A DNA stretch of 64,000 nucleotides, taken from Bordetella parapertussis. Lineage in GTDB: Bacteria; Pseudomonadota; Gammaproteobacteria; Burkholderiales; Burkholderiaceae_C. Where the stretch lies: NCBI GenBank assembly GCA_945870575.1, contig CAMBSK010000009.1:1-64000 (forward strand). The letters are read 5' to 3'. Position 1 is the stretch's first letter; each line of letters opens with the position of its first letter. Below the pieces are notes generated by a model. That model searched no databases, had not been told where the DNA came from, and was given only the letters and a program-made list of their open reading frames with translations. A program made the translations under genes and the position numbers. This document shows positions 28,955 through 38,896 of this stretch, one piece after another.

Positions 28955-30193
28955 ATGAATAAACCACAGTTACTTTCGCTAGACGACGGATTGAGCCAAT
29001 TGCTTGCTCAGGCATTGCCTTTGGAAGATACCGAAATGGTGTCTAGCTTCGATGCAGACGCACGCGTGTTGGCTGAAGACCTGGTGTCGGAACTCGATGT
29101 ACCGGCGTTCAACAATTCAGCCATGGACGGATATGCGTTTTGTTTTGATGACTTCAAAGCTTCTGCCGGCGTGCTTGAACACGGACAGCGTATCCCTGCC
29201 GGACATTTTCCCGATGCAATGAAAGCCGGGCACGCAGACCGAATTTTCACCGGCGCACCGCTGCCTCAAGGCGCAGACACCGTGGTCATGCAAGAGGAAT
29301 GTGAACTGCTTTCAGACGGTCGCGTGAAAATTAATTCGCAACCCGTCAAAGGCCAATGTGTGCGCATGCGCGGTGAAGATATTTCATGCGGACAAAAAGT
29401 TTTGCAACGCGGGCACCGCTTGACGCCTGCCAGTCTGGGTCTGGCAGCCAGCTTGGGTTTGGCTGAGTTGCCCGTGGTTCGCCGTCCCCGGGTGGCCCTG
29501 TTTTCTACCGGGGACGAGTTGATCATGCCCGGAACAGTCAAGCCAGCTGATTTGCCCCCAGGCTCCATTTTTAATTCCAACCGTTTCTTTTTGAAGGCTT
29601 TGCTAGAGCGCTTAGGTTGTGTGGTGACCGATGCAGGCATATTGGCAGATAAGCTCTCTGACACACGGGCGGCGTTTGCGCTGGCTGCCAAAACGCATGA
29701 CTTATTGCTGACCAGTGGAGGCGTTTCTGTTGGCGAAGAAGACCATGTGAAACCGGCCATCCAATCGCTGGGTGAATTGCAGTTGTGGGCGTTGGCGATC
29801 AAACCCGGAAAGCCGTTTGCATACGGCCGGATTCAGCAGGACCAGGACAAGCCTGTGCACTTTATCGGTTTGCCCGGTAATCCTGTCTCCAGTCTGGTGA
29901 CTTTCATTGTCTTGGTCAGGCCGTTTGTGCTCAGCTTGCAGGCCGCAACACAGACTGCGCTGGAAAGTTTTTCTATGCGAGCAGACTTCGCCTGGTCCAA
30001 AGCCGACAAGCGCAGAGAATTTTTGCGGGTTAAGCGCAACCCATCCGGCGGACTGGATTTGTTTGATAACCAAAGTTCAGGCGTTTTGACGTCTGCCGTC
30101 TGGGGCGATGGATTGATTGACAATCTACCCGGGCAAACCATCAAACCCGGCGATATGGTTTCTTACCTTCCTTTTATTTCCAGCATCTCATGA
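28955..30193 (+). CDS. moeA: Molybdopterin molybdotransferase
   Basis: Inserts molybdate into adenylated molybdopterin, the last step of molybdenum cofactor synthesis. It has 412 residues. Recognisable parts are DVPAFNNSAMDGYAF, IFTGAPLPQGADTVVMQEE, SIFNSNRFFLKALLERLG, LLTSGGVSVGEEDHV and GLPGNPVSS. The ATG at 28955 is preferred to the TTG at 28922, whose added residues are not MoeA-like. It starts 56 bases after thrC and its stop overlaps the moaD start (ATGA). Confidence 0.95.
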   Translation: MNKPQLLSLDDGLSQLLAQALPLEDTEMVSSFDADARVLAEDLVSELDVPAFNNSAMDGYAFCFDDFKASAGVLEHGQRIPAGHFPDAMKAGHADRIFTGAPLPQGADTVVMQEECELLSDGRVKINSQPVKGQCVRMRGEDISCGQKVLQRGHRLTPASLGLAASLGLAELPVVRRPRVALFSTGDELIMPGTVKPADLPPGSIFNSNRFFLKALLERLGCVVTDAGILADKLSDTRAAFALAAKTHDLLLTSGGVSVGEEDHVKPAIQSLGELQLWALAIKPGKPFAYGRIQQDQDKPVHFIGLPGNPVSSLVTFIVLVRPFVLSLQAATQTALESFSMRADFAWSKADKRREFLRVKRNPSGGLDLFDNQSSGVLTSAVWGDGLIDNLPGQTIKPGDMVSYLPFISSIS

Positions 30194-30441
30194 AAATTCA
30201 TTTGCGTTATTTCGCCTCCGTCAGAGAGCACATCGGTCTGGCGCAGGAAACTATAGAAACCAACGCCATAGATCTGCATGCATTGCGCCAGGAACTTATT
30301 TCCCGCGGGGAAACCTATGCCGCTGCCTTGGCAAGTGGTAAGGCCATACGCATGGCCTTGAACCAGGTGGTCAGCGATGGCAGCACGCTGTTGCAAGCCG
30401 ATGCTGAAATTGCTTTTTTCCCTCCAGTCACTGGCGGTTGA
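30190..30441 (+). CDS. moaD: Molybdopterin synthase sulfur carrier subunit
   Basis: A ubiquitin-fold protein of 83 residues ending in FFPPVTGG. The terminal Gly-Gly is the site thiocarboxylated for sulfur delivery to precursor Z. The start RYFASVREHIGLAQET is typical. It is translationally coupled to moeA, and moaE begins 2 bases after its stop. Confidence 0.95.
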   Translation: MKIHLRYFASVREHIGLAQETIETNAIDLHALRQELISRGETYAAALASGKAIRMALNQVVSDGSTLLQADAEIAFFPPVTGG

Positions 30442-30443
30442 TC

Positions 30444-30923
30444 ATGAGTTTCAATGTCGTTATACAGACCGGGGATTTTGATGTCACTCAGGAAATTGCA
30501 AAACTCCGGCACGGCAATACATCTGTCGGTGCCGTCTGCAGCTTCATAGGTACGGTCAGAGACCGTAATGAAGGCGATCAAGTCGCTTCGTTGGAGTTGG
30601 AACATTACCCGGGCATGACAGAAGCTTCAATACAAAAGATGATGCAGGAAGCGCAAACGCGTTTTGATATTTTCGGCGCCACCGTTATTCACCGCGTTGG
30701 CTTACTCATGCCGCTGGACCAGATAGTGCTCGTGGCCGTGACTTCAGCGCATCGCGGGCAAAGCTTTCTGGCCTGTGAATTTTTGATGGATTATTTGAAA
30801 ACCCATGCGCCTTTCTGGAAAAAGGAAGCCACGCCTGCCGGACACCGCTGGGTAGACGCCAGAGTATCAGACGACCAGGCCATGGACCGCTGGGGTATAG
30901 CTACTGACAACGCCGGGAAGTAG
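30444..30923 (+). CDS. moaE: Molybdopterin synthase catalytic subunit
   Basis: The large subunit of MPT synthase, 159 residues, partner of the preceding MoaD. GAVCSFIGTVRDRN, LELEHYPGMTEASI and HRVGLLMPLDQIVLVAVTS are family hallmarks. FWKKEATPAGHRWVDA contains the active-site lysine. The ATG at 30444 is chosen; a TTG two codons earlier overlaps the moaD stop. The gene sits directly upstream of clpB but is functionally unrelated to it. Confidence 0.95.
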   Translation: MSFNVVIQTGDFDVTQEIAKLRHGNTSVGAVCSFIGTVRDRNEGDQVASLELEHYPGMTEASIQKMMQEAQTRFDIFGATVIHRVGLLMPLDQIVLVAVTSAHRGQSFLACEFLMDYLKTHAPFWKKEATPAGHRWVDARVSDDQAMDRWGIATDNAGK

Positions 30924-30937
30924 GCATTTCAGCTGAC

Positions 30938-30966
30938 CTTGAAATCCCGGCTGATCGCCGCAAATA
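30938..30966 (+). promoter_or_regulatory. Candidate sigma-32 heat-shock promoter of clpB
   Basis: CTTGAAA (30938-30944) exactly matches the sigma-32 -35 element. After a 13-base spacer comes CCGCAAATA (30958-30966), close to the consensus CCCCATNTA. It lies 31 bases before the clpB ATG, between moaE and clpB, as expected for a heat-inducible promoter. Confidence 0.65.
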
Positions 30967-30997
30967 CCACATAAGAATCGAATCAATGAGGTAATTC

Positions 30998-33607
30998 ATG
31001 CGGTTAGACAAATTAACAAGCAAATTCCAAGAAGCTCTGTCAGATGCCCAAACCTTGGCGCTGGGCGCTGACCATGCTTTTATTGAACCCTGCCATTTGC
31101 TGGTAGCCATGCTCAAGCAAGATGATGGGCCGCGTTCGTTGTTGATGCGCGCAGGTGTGAATATCAACGGCCTGCTCAAAGACAGCGAAGAAGCCATTAA
31201 AAACTTGCCGCAGATTCAGGGTCAAGAGCAAGTACAGGTCAGCCGCGATCTGGTGACCTTGCTGCAGGCTGCCGAAAAAGACGCGCTCAAACGAGGTGAC
31301 CAGTATGTGGCCGGCGAATTATTCATTCTTGCCTTTTGCGAATCTAAAAGCGAATTGGCCAATAAGGCACGTGCCCACGGCCTCAATAAGCAGTCGCTTC
31401 ATGCAGCCATTGAGGCTGTGCGCGGCGGTGAAACAGTCAAGACCGCAGATGCAGAGGGTCAACGTGAAACCTTGAAGAAGTATTGCATGGACCTGACAGA
31501 GCGGGCGCGCCTAGGCAAACTGGACCCGGTGATAGGCCGTGATGATGAAATCCGTCGCGCGATTCAAGTGCTACAAAGGCGCAGCAAAAACAACCCGGTG
31601 CTCATCGGCGAGCCCGGTGTTGGTAAGACAGCTATCGTCGAAGGCCTGGCGCAGCGCATCGTCTCTGGGGAAGTGCCGGACTCTCTCAAGGGCAAACGTG
31701 TGTTGTCGCTGGACATGGCGTCATTGCTGGCCGGTGCCAAATTCAGAGGTGAATTTGAAGAACGTTTGAAAAACGTCTTGAATGAACTCGCCAAAGACCA
31801 GGGCAATACCATTGTTTTTATTGATGAACTGCACACCATGGTGGGTGCCGGCAAGGCCGAAGGTGCGATGGACGCAGGCAATATGCTCAAGCCAGCGCTG
31901 GCCCGCGGCGAATTGCATTGTGTCGGCGCGACTACTTTAGACGAATACCGCAAATTCATCGAAAAAGATGCCGCGCTGGAAAGACGTTTTCAAAAAATCA
32001 TTGTGGGCGAGCCCTCAGTGGAGGCGACCATTGCTATATTGCGCGGATTGCAGGAGAAGTACGAGGTTCACCACGGGGTTGAAATCACTGACCCGGCTAT
32101 CGTGGCTGCGGCTGAACTCTCACACCGTTACATCACAGACCGTTTTCTGCCCGACAAAGCCATTGATTTGATAGATGAAGCGGCCGCCAAAATCAAAATC
32201 GAGATTGACTCCAAACCCGAGGTGATGGACAAGCTTGACCGGCGGTTGATTCAACTCAAAATTGAGCGCGAAGCCGTGCGCAAAGAGCAGGACGACGCAT
32301 CCATCAAGCGCATGACTTTGATTGAAGAAGAAATTCTCAAGTTGCAACTTGAGTATGCAGACTTGGAGGACATCTGGAAATCAGAAAAAGCCCAAGCTCA
32401 GGGCGGCGCCATGGTCAAAGAGGAGATTGAGCGTTGCAAGATTCAAATAGAAGAATTCAAACGCAAAGGCGATTTCAACAAGGTTGCCGAGCTTCAATAC
32501 GGCAAATTGCCTGAATTGGAAAAAAGACTCAAAGAAGCTAATGCCGGGGACTCCGGGATTGCAAAAGTATCGAACACAGCCAGGTTACTCAGAACACAAG
32601 TCGGAGCTGAAGAGATTGCCGAAGTGGTGGCACGTGCCACCGGCATTCCGGTCTCCAAGCTGATGCAAGGTGAGCGCGACAAGCTATTGAAAATGGAAGA
32701 CAGCTTGCACGAAAGTGTGATCGGTCAGGACGAGGCCATTTTGGCCGTGGCCAATGCCATCAGGCGTTCGCGCGCTGGATTAAGCGATCCTTCACGGCCT
32801 ACAGGTTCCTTCCTGTTTTTGGGTCCGACTGGCGTGGGTAAAACCGAGCTATGCAAATCTTTGGCCGGATTCTTGTTTGACAGCGAAGACCATTTGGTTC
32901 GCATAGACATGAGTGAGTTCATGGAGAAACACTCTGTCAGCAAATTGATTGGTGCGCCTCCCGGTTATGTGGGATACGACGAGGGCGGTTATTTGACCGA
33001 ATTGGTCAGACGCAAACCTTATTCTGTGATTTTGATGGATGAGATTGAAAAAGCCCATCCGGATGTTTTCAACATTCTTTTGCAAGTGCTCGACGACGGT
33101 CGTTTGACTGACGGGCAGGGCAGAACAGTGGACTTCAAAAACACTGTGATTGTCATGACATCCAACATCGGATCAAAAATCATACAAAGCATGTTCGGAC
33201 AAGACCCGGCCGATGTGAAAGACGCGGTATGGGATGAATTGAAAAACCATTTCAGACCCGAGTTTCTTAACCGTATTGATGAAACAGTGGTTTTCCATTC
33301 GTTGAATGCACAGCACATTGAGAAAATAGCCGGTATTCAATTGCACGCTCTGGGTCAACGTTTGGAGCGTATTGATTTACATCTGGATGTGTCTCCCGCA
33401 GCTTTGCAGGAATTGGCTAAGGTCGGTTTTGATCCGATATTCGGTGCCAGACCGCTCAAGCGCGCCATTCAACAGAGGATAGAGAATCCATTGTCTAAAT
33501 TGCTTTTGGAAGGTAAATTCCTGCCTGAGGATGTGGTGGCTGTGAGCGTGGACACCATTCACGCACCCGGTGAATTTTTATTCACGTCGGTTAAACCTAA
33601 GCCATAA
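30998..33607 (+). CDS. clpB: Protein disaggregase ClpB
   Basis: A hexameric AAA+ chaperone that extracts proteins from aggregates together with DnaK. It has 869 residues. The N-terminal Clp repeat domain is followed by nucleotide-binding domain 1 (Walker A GEPGVGKT near residue 205, pore motif [12 protein letters not shown]). The ClpB-specific coiled-coil M domain lies at about 405-530. Nucleotide-binding domain 2 has Walker A GPTGVGKT near 608 and the pore loop [13 protein letters not shown]. There is no ClpP-binding tripeptide loop. AGG is positioned before the ATG, and a candidate sigma-32 promoter lies just upstream. Confidence 0.98.
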   Translation: MRLDKLTSKFQEALSDAQTLALGADHAFIEPCHLLVAMLKQDDGPRSLLMRAGVNINGLLKDSEEAIKNLPQIQGQEQVQVSRDLVTLLQAAEKDALKRGDQYVAGELFILAFCESKSELANKARAHGLNKQSLHAAIEAVRGGETVKTADAEGQRETLKKYCMDLTERARLGKLDPVIGRDDEIRRAIQVLQRRSKNNPVLIGEPGVGKTAIVEGLAQRIVSGEVPDSLKGKRVLSLDMASLLAGAKFRGEFEERLKNVLNELAKDQGNTIVFIDELHTMVGAGKAEGAMDAGNMLKPALARGELHCVGATTLDEYRKFIEKDAALERRFQKIIVGEPSVEATIAILRGLQEKYEVHHGVEITDPAIVAAAELSHRYITDRFLPDKAIDLIDEAAAKIKIEIDSKPEVMDKLDRRLIQLKIEREAVRKEQDDASIKRMTLIEEEILKLQLEYADLEDIWKSEKAQAQGGAMVKEEIERCKIQIEEFKRKGDFNKVAELQYGKLPELEKRLKEANAGDSGIAKVSNTARLLRTQVGAEEIAEVVARATGIPVSKLMQGERDKLLKMEDSLHESVIGQDEAILAVANAIRRSRAGLSDPSRPTGSFLFLGPTGVGKTELCKSLAGFLFDSEDHLVRIDMSEFMEKHSVSKLIGAPPGYVGYDEGGYLTELVRRKPYSVILMDEIEKAHPDVFNILLQVLDDGRLTDGQGRTVDFKNTVIVMTSNIGSKIIQSMFGQDPADVKDAVWDELKNHFRPEFLNRIDETVVFHSLNAQHIEKIAGIQLHALGQRLERIDLHLDVSPAALQELAKVGFDPIFGARPLKRAIQQRIENPLSKLLLEGKFLPEDVVAVSVDTIHAPGEFLFTSVKPKP

Positions 33608-33621
33608 AAAGGCACAAAACA

Positions 33622-33647
33622 AAAAGGGCCGCGGTTGCGGCCCTTTT
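33622..33647. terminator. Bidirectional intrinsic terminator (clpB / SWIB gene)
   Basis: An 11-bp stem, AAAAGGGCCGC (33622-33632) with GCGGCCCTTTT (33637-33647), has a GGTT loop. It has T-rich sequence on the right for clpB and T-rich sequence on the other strand for the convergent SWIB gene. Confidence 0.9.
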
Positions 33648-33667
33648 CAGTTGATTGCGAAAATCGA

Positions 33668-34126
33668 TCAGCTCAGGTGTTTGCCAATCAGGCTGGCAAG
33701 TTCAAACATGGTGACTTGCGCTTTGCCGAAAACTGCTTTGAGTTTGTCGTCGGCATTGATGTTGCGCTTGTTGACCTTGTCTTGCAGATTGTGTTTCTTG
33801 ATGTAGACCCACAATTTACTGACAACTTCAGTGCGCGGCATCGGGCTTGAACCGATGACTGCTGCCAATGCGCCGCTAGGTGTCAGCGGTTTCATAAATG
33901 CTGCATTGGGAGTGCGTTTTTTTGCGGGAGCTTTTTTTGCAGCTACTTTTTTAGCTGGTGCTTTTTTTGCCACTGCTTTTTTCGCAGGTGCTTTTTTTGC
34001 AGCTACTTTTTTAGCGGGGGCTTTTTTCGCTGGAGCTTTTTTTGCTACGGGTTTTTTCACAGCAGCTTTTTTCGCGGGAGTTTTTTTCACTGCGGTTTTT
34101 TTAGCCGCTTTTTTTGCAGTTGCCAT
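33668..34126 (-). CDS. Histone H1-like protein with C-terminal SWIB/MDM2 domain
   Basis: A 152-residue basic protein. The first ~70 residues are near-perfect Lys/Ala/Pro repeats (KKAPAKKA and KKVAAKKA units), like histone H1 tails and bacterial AlgP/Hc1-like proteins. The last ~80 residues ([16 protein letters not shown], then [13 protein letters not shown] and [13 protein letters not shown]) form a SWIB domain, best known from chromatin remodellers and chlamydial proteins. A role as a nucleoid-binding protein is inferred. The frame extends upstream to 34183, but ATGGCAACTGC at 34126 is the likely start because AGGAA precedes it by 8 bases. Confidence 0.88.
   Translation of the reverse strand: MATAKKAAKKTAVKKTPAKKAAVKKPVAKKAPAKKAPAKKVAAKKAPAKKAVAKKAPAKKVAAKKAPAKKRTPNAAFMKPLTPSGALAAVIGSSPMPRTEVVSKLWVYIKKHNLQDKVNKRNINADDKLKAVFGKAQVTMFELASLIGKHLS
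33915..34123 (-). repeat. Coding tandem repeat of Lys/Ala/Pro codons
   Basis: Short imperfect units of about 15 bases, read as GCxGGxGCTTTTTTT on the plus strand, repeat across the 5' part of the SWIB gene. They encode the H1-like tail. Long A-tracts from AAA lysine codons make slippage and copy-number variation likely. Confidence 0.85.
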
Positions 34127-34560
34127 TTTCATTTTCCTTCTAGAAGTGATTGAAATGCCGCCAAGTTCACCTTTTGTCGGCACCTGTATCCTAAGGGAGA
34201 AAACTGATTTTTCATAGCAAAAATCTCGATTTCTCCTCTGAAAACTCGAATTTTTCAGTCTTTTTTGTTTTTCATTCCCCCTCTGACAACGCTTTCAGGT
34301 TTACGTACTCGAATAAACGAGATGATTTTTCATAATATGAAATTTAATGCGTATTCTTGCTTCAATTATTCTTTCAGCAAGACCAGTTTTTCTATTTAAT
34401 CTTAGAAAACTCTTTTAAGTATTTGATTTCATGCGGGAAAAATATATTCATCTATAAGATACAAGATCTTGAATATGTCTTATATAAGACATAAAATAAA
34501 AGTTCTGATCAGTTGCTACCGACAGATCTCATTCATTTCAATCAACTCAGGAGTTCCAAC
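34127..34560. promoter_or_regulatory. AT-rich intergenic control region upstream of aceA
   Basis: A 434-base gap between the divergent SWIB and aceA genes, with no supported ORF. It is strikingly AT-rich near aceA. It holds inverted repeats TTTCATA-A-TATGAAA (34328-34342), TCTTGCT/AGCAAGA (34355-34361 and 34376-34382), CAAGATCTTG (34462-34471) and the 20-bp palindrome described separately. Promoter hexamers could not be assigned with confidence among the many AT-rich candidates. Confidence 0.55.
34474..34493. promoter_or_regulatory. 20-bp perfect palindrome, candidate aceA operator
   Basis: TATGTCTTATATAAGACATA is a perfect inverted repeat located 68 bases before the aceA ATG. Its size and symmetry fit an operator for a dimeric helix-turn-helix repressor or activator of the glyoxylate shunt. 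The regulator is not identifiable from this window. Confidence 0.6.
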
Positions 34561-35883
34561 ATGTCCAAAACACCACAAAGCCGTGATCAGCAAATCGCCG
34601 CTATTGAAAAAGACTGGGCCGACAACCCCCGCTGGAAAGGCGTGAAACGCGGCTACAGCGCCGCAGATGTGGTGCGTTTGCGCGGCAGTATGCACATCGA
34701 ACATACCTTGGCTCAACGCGGTGCCGAGAAACTGTGGGACAAGATCAATGGCGGCTCTAAAAAAGGCTATGTGAACGCATTCGGCGCCATCAGCGCAGGG
34801 CAGGCCATGCAGCAGGCCAAGGCAGGCCTTGAAGCAGTTTATTTATCTGGTTGGCAGGTGGCCGCAGACGGCAACACGTCTGAGACCATGTACCCGGATC
34901 AGTCCTTGTACGCCTACGATTCGGTACCCACCATGGTCCGCCGCATCAATAACACCTTCAAGCGCGCTGATGAAATCCAGTGGGGCCGCGGCATCGAGCC
35001 CGGCAGCAAAGATTTCATCGACTACTTCCTGCCTATCGTGGCCGATGCAGAAGCTGGTTTCGGCGGCGTGTTGAACGCATTTGAATTGATGAAAAACATG
35101 ATTGCCTCGGGTGCTGCCGGTGTGCACTTTGAAGACCAATTGGCCGCAGTTAAAAAATGCGGTCACATGGGTGGCAAGGTGCTGGTTCCCACCCACGAAG
35201 CATGCGAAAAATTGATTTCTGCGCGCTTTGCCGCCGACGTCATGGGCGTGCCCACTATCGTTCTGGCCAGAACCGATGCCGAGGCAGCAAACCTCATCAC
35301 TTCAGACCACGACGCCAACGACAAACCTTTCTTGACCGGCGAGCGTACACAAGAAGGTTTTTACCGTGTCAAAAATGGTTTGGAGCAAGCCATCAGCCGC
35401 GGCGTTGCATACGCTCCTTACGCTGACTTGGTGTGGTGCGAAACAGGTGTGCCAGACATCGGATTTGCCCGTGAATTTGCACAAGCCGTACACGCTGCTT
35501 GCCCCGGCAAATTGTTGTCCTACAACTGCTCACCATCGTTTAACTGGAAAAAGAATTTGAACGACACGCAGATTGCTTCTTTCCAGGAAGATTTGTCTGC
35601 ACTGGGCTACAAATACCAGTTCATCACCTTGGCCGGTATCCATATCAACTGGTTCAATACCTTCCAATTTGCACACGCTTACGCCAACGGCGAAGGTATG
35701 AAGCATTACGTGAACATGGTTCAAGAGCCTGAATTCGCTGCGCGCGAACAAGGCTATACCTTTGTGTCGCACCAGCAGGAAGTCGGCGCAGGTTATTTTG
35801 ATGACGTCACCACTGTGATCCAGGGTGGTTCATCTAGCGTCAAGGCTTTGTCCGGTTCTACCGAAGAAGAGCAATTTCACTGA
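34561..35883 (+). CDS. aceA: Isocitrate lyase
   Basis: Cleaves isocitrate to glyoxylate and succinate, the first step of the glyoxylate shunt used for growth on acetate or fatty acids. It has 440 residues. The signature KKCGH has catalytic Cys200. [28 protein letters not shown] and [10 protein letters not shown] are also typical. The ATG at 34561 follows GGAG with a 7-base spacer; the frame opens 16 codons earlier at a TTG without family similarity. Malate synthase is not adjacent. It is monocistronic, with its own terminator. Confidence 0.97.
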   Translation: MSKTPQSRDQQIAAIEKDWADNPRWKGVKRGYSAADVVRLRGSMHIEHTLAQRGAEKLWDKINGGSKKGYVNAFGAISAGQAMQQAKAGLEAVYLSGWQVAADGNTSETMYPDQSLYAYDSVPTMVRRINNTFKRADEIQWGRGIEPGSKDFIDYFLPIVADAEAGFGGVLNAFELMKNMIASGAAGVHFEDQLAAVKKCGHMGGKVLVPTHEACEKLISARFAADVMGVPTIVLARTDAEAANLITSDHDANDKPFLTGERTQEGFYRVKNGLEQAISRGVAYAPYADLVWCETGVPDIGFAREFAQAVHAACPGKLLSYNCSPSFNWKKNLNDTQIASFQEDLSALGYKYQFITLAGIHINWFNTFQFAHAYANGEGMKHYVNMVQEPEFAAREQGYTFVSHQQEVGAGYFDDVTTVIQGGSSSVKALSGSTEEEQFH

Positions 35884-35900
35884 GATTGTTTGCTTGTTAT

Positions 35901-35926
35901 AGCCCGGTCTTGGCCGGGCTTTTTTT
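35901..35926 (+). terminator. Intrinsic terminator after aceA
   Basis: The stem AGCCCGG (35901-35907) with CCGGGCT (35914-35920) is followed directly by TTTTTT. Confidence 0.9.
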
Positions 35927-35961
35927 ATGGGAAAATTGCATATTGACACTTCACAGAATGC

Positions 35962-35985
35962 AGCGCGGCTAATTCCGCGCTTTTT
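35962..35985 (+). terminator. Terminator-like hairpin 12 bases before thrS
   Basis: AGCGCGG (35962-35968) pairs with CCGCGCT (35975-35981) and is followed by TTTTAATTT. It is either a second terminator for aceA or a leader structure for thrS. A TTGACA at 35943-35948 suggests the thrS promoter overlaps it. Confidence 0.55.
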
Positions 35986-35997
35986 AATTTCAGACTC

Positions 35998-37905
35998 ATG
36001 GTTCAAATCACATTACCTGACGGCTCTTTGCGTGAATTCCCCGGCCCAGTCACCGTGGCCGAAGTTGCTGCCTCCATAGGCGCCGGTTTGGCCAAAGCCA
36101 CCTTGGGTGGCAAGGTTGACGACCAACTGGTCGATGCCAGTTTCAGCATTTCGCGCAACGCGGGTCTGTCCATCGTGACCGCCAAGGACGCTGAGGGGCT
36201 TGAACTCATACGCCACTCTACGGCGCATTTGCTGGCTTATGCGGTCAAGTCAATGTTCCCGCAAGCCCAGGTCACCATAGGACCGGTGATTGAAAACGGG
36301 TTTTATTACGATTTCTCATTTGAGCGGCCATTCACGCCTGAAGATTTGGTGGCGATAGAAAAACGCATGACTGAGCTGGCATCCAAAGACGAGCAGGTAC
36401 TTCGTCGCGTTTTACCGCGCGATGAGGCGGTGGCGTATTTCAAATCGCTGGGTGAGCATTACAAAGCCGAAATCATCGGCAGCATTCCTGCCGGAGAAGA
36501 CGTTAGCCTCTACAGGGAAGGGGAGTTTGAGGACTTGTGCCGCGGCCCGCACGTTCCCAGCACCGGCAAGCTCAAACATTTCAAGCTGATGAAAGTGGCC
36601 GGTGCGTACTGGCGTGGCGACAGCAAAAATGAAATGTTGCAGCGTATTTACGGCACCGCTTGGACCAGCAAGGAAGACTTGCAGTTGTATTTGACACAAC
36701 TAGAAGAGGCCGAAAAACGCGACCATCGCAAACTCGGCCGTGAGCTGGATTTGTTCCACATCGATGACCACGCACCCGGTTTGGTGTTCTGGCATCCGCA
36801 CGGTTGGACGCTGTGGCAAATGGTTGAACAGTACATGCGTCAGGTCTACCGTGACAACGGTTACCTAGAGGTGAAGGCGCCTCAAATTCTGGATAAAACC
36901 TTGTGGGAGAAAACCGGTCATTGGGACAAATACCGCGAAAACATGTTCACCACTGAGTCGGAAAAACGCGATTACGCACTCAAGCCCATGAATTGTCCCG
37001 GGCATATTTTGATTTTCAATCAAGGCATCAAGAGCTACCGAGATTTGCCCTTGCGTTATGGCGAATTTGGTCAATGCCACCGCAATGAACCTACCGGCGG
37101 CTTGCACGGCATCATGCGGGTACGTGGTTTCACGCAGGACGATGGTCACATTTTTTGCACCGAAGAACAAATCCTTGATGAGTGCGTGGCCTACACCTCG
37201 CTGCTACAAAAGGTCTACAAAGACTTCGGTTTCAACGACATCATTTACAAAATTGCCACGCGACCAGCGCAGCGAATTGGCTCGGACGAAAGCTGGGACC
37301 GCGCGGAAGACGCGCTGATGCAAAGCTTGAAGGCCTCCGGTTGCGACTTCATCATTTCACCCGGAGACGGCGCGTTTTACGGTCCGAAAATCGAATACAC
37401 CTTGAAAGACGCCATCGGCCGCCAGTGGCAGTGCGGCACGATTCAGGTCGATTTCTCCATGCCCGAGCGCCTCGGCGCTGAATACGTGGGTGAGGACGGC
37501 GCACGCCATCGGCCGGTCATGCTACACCGCGCGATTGTGGGCAGTTTGGAGCGCTTTATCGGAATTTTGATTGAACAGCACGCCGGCGCGCTGCCGGTTT
37601 GGCTGGCTCCCGAGCAAGTCATGGTGCTCAATATCACCGACGCACAGGCCGAATATGCCTTGGATGTGGTCAAAAAGCTGAAAAATCAAGGGTCTAGGGT
37701 GAGCAAGGACCTGCGTAACGAGAAAATTACGTATAAAATACGCGAGCATACAATGCAAAAGCTGCCTTACATCTTGGTCATGGGTGACAAGGAAATGGCA
37801 GCCGGTACCGTCGCAGTGCGCGCCCGGGGCAATATCGATCTCGGTGTGATGACACTCGAAGCTTTCTCCCAAAAGTTAGCCTCTGACATTGCCTGTAAAC
37901 AATGA
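35998..37905 (+). CDS. thrS: Threonyl-tRNA synthetase
   Basis: A class II synthetase of 635 residues. It has an N-terminal TGS domain ([17 protein letters not shown]), the second additional editing domain that removes mischarged serine ([12 protein letters not shown]), and the catalytic core with zinc ligand Cys333 in MNCPGHIL. The C-terminal anticodon-binding domain includes [10 protein letters not shown]. No Shine-Dalgarno sequence precedes the ATG. It heads the thrS-infC-rpmI-rplT-pheST-ihfA cluster. Confidence 0.97.
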   Translation: MVQITLPDGSLREFPGPVTVAEVAASIGAGLAKATLGGKVDDQLVDASFSISRNAGLSIVTAKDAEGLELIRHSTAHLLAYAVKSMFPQAQVTIGPVIENGFYYDFSFERPFTPEDLVAIEKRMTELASKDEQVLRRVLPRDEAVAYFKSLGEHYKAEIIGSIPAGEDVSLYREGEFEDLCRGPHVPSTGKLKHFKLMKVAGAYWRGDSKNEMLQRIYGTAWTSKEDLQLYLTQLEEAEKRDHRKLGRELDLFHIDDHAPGLVFWHPHGWTLWQMVEQYMRQVYRDNGYLEVKAPQILDKTLWEKTGHWDKYRENMFTTESEKRDYALKPMNCPGHILIFNQGIKSYRDLPLRYGEFGQCHRNEPTGGLHGIMRVRGFTQDDGHIFCTEEQILDECVAYTSLLQKVYKDFGFNDIIYKIATRPAQRIGSDESWDRAEDALMQSLKASGCDFIISPGDGAFYGPKIEYTLKDAIGRQWQCGTIQVDFSMPERLGAEYVGEDGARHRPVMLHRAIVGSLERFIGILIEQHAGALPVWLAPEQVMVLNITDAQAEYALDVVKKLKNQGSRVSKDLRNEKITYKIREHTMQKLPYILVMGDKEMAAGTVAVRARGNIDLGVMTLEAFSQKLASDIACKQ

Positions 37906-37979
37906 TTTTTTCATTGTTCACAGGCTCATTGCACGGTGTTTTCAGCTGATTTGTCAGCGACTTTTTGAAGGATTAAACC

Positions 37980-38579
37980 ATCGCTACTGAATTTCGCGAT
38001 CGCCGTCAACGCGAGGAACGCAAACACCGCCTTAACCGGGAAATCATGGCTCCCGAAGTCCGCGTCAGCGGCCCGAACAACGAAGCCATTGGCGTTCTGA
38101 GTCTTGCTGAAGCACTTCGAATGGCTGGTGAACTTGATGTGGATTTGGTGGAAATTTCACCGACCGCTGTTCCGCCGGTTTGCAGGTTGATGGATTACGG
38201 CAAATTCAAGTACCAGGAACAGAAAAAGGCAGCTGAGGCCAAGTCCAAGCAAAAAGTGATCGAGGTCAAGGAAATCAAATTCCGGCCAGGTACAGATGAC
38301 GGCGACTACAACATCAAGTTGCGCAACATTAAACGCTTTTTGGACGACGGCGACAAGTGCAAAATCACGTTGCGATTCAGGGGCAGAGAAATCACCCACC
38401 AAGAAATCGGCATGGCGTTGTTGCAAAGAATTCGGGATGAACTGGCTGATCTGATTGTGGTCGAGCAGTTCCCCAAACTGGAAGGACGGCAAATGGTCAT
38501 GATGATCGCGCCGGGCAAGAAAAAACCGGGTAGCGTGGCCAAACCCGCCGCTGAAACTGCTCCTGCAGCGACAGCGTAA
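37980..38579 (+). CDS. infC: Translation initiation factor IF-3 (ATC start codon)
   Basis: Binds 30S subunits and rejects non-canonical start codons, 199 residues. Core motifs are [38 protein letters not shown] and [12 protein letters not shown]. The first ATG (38046) would cut 22 conserved residues ([20 protein letters not shown] begins upstream). An ATC at 37980, with AAGGA just upstream, is therefore the start. A rare start codon on infC is the known basis of IF3 autoregulation (AUU in E. coli). The C-terminus has a short Ala/Pro-rich extension. Confidence 0.93.
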   Translation: MATEFRDRRQREERKHRLNREIMAPEVRVSGPNNEAIGVLSLAEALRMAGELDVDLVEISPTAVPPVCRLMDYGKFKYQEQKKAAEAKSKQKVIEVKEIKFRPGTDDGDYNIKLRNIKRFLDDGDKCKITLRFRGREITHQEIGMALLQRIRDELADLIVVEQFPKLEGRQMVMMIAPGKKKPGSVAKPAAETAPAATA

Positions 38580-38665
38580 AAGGCCACGCAAACAAGTGTC
38601 TCGGGGCTAACAAGTCTGCGTCTGGTTCGCAGCGCCTCACGAGCACAAAAAACAGGAGCATACAC

Positions 38666-38869
38666 ATGCCCAAAATGAAGACCAAAAGCAGCGCTAAAAA
38701 GCGCTTTCGCGTTCGTCCAGGAGGCACCGTCAAGCGCGGTCAAGCCTTCAAACGCCACATCCTCACCAAAAAGACCACCAAGAACAAACGTCATTTGCGC
38801 GGTCCTACCGGTGTGCATGAAACCAATATGGGTCACATGGCGCAAATGCTGCCCATGGCAGGCCTGTGA
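38666..38869 (+). CDS. rpmI: 50S ribosomal protein L35
   Basis: 67 residues, very basic: [20 protein letters not shown] and [15 protein letters not shown] are the L35 pattern. AGGAG precedes the ATG. It lies between infC and rplT, the conserved order, where L20 commonly represses translation of this operon. Confidence 0.97.
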   Translation: MPKMKTKSSAKKRFRVRPGGTVKRGQAFKRHILTKKTTKNKRHLRGPTGVHETNMGHMAQMLPMAGL

Positions 38870-38896
38870 TTAACGGACGAACAAGGAGAATTTGAT

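Noticed and set aside
33915..34123. Repetitive array resembling a CRISPR or satellite
   Set aside because: Units are about 15 bases, have no spacers, keep the reading frame and encode the H1-like tail of the SWIB protein.
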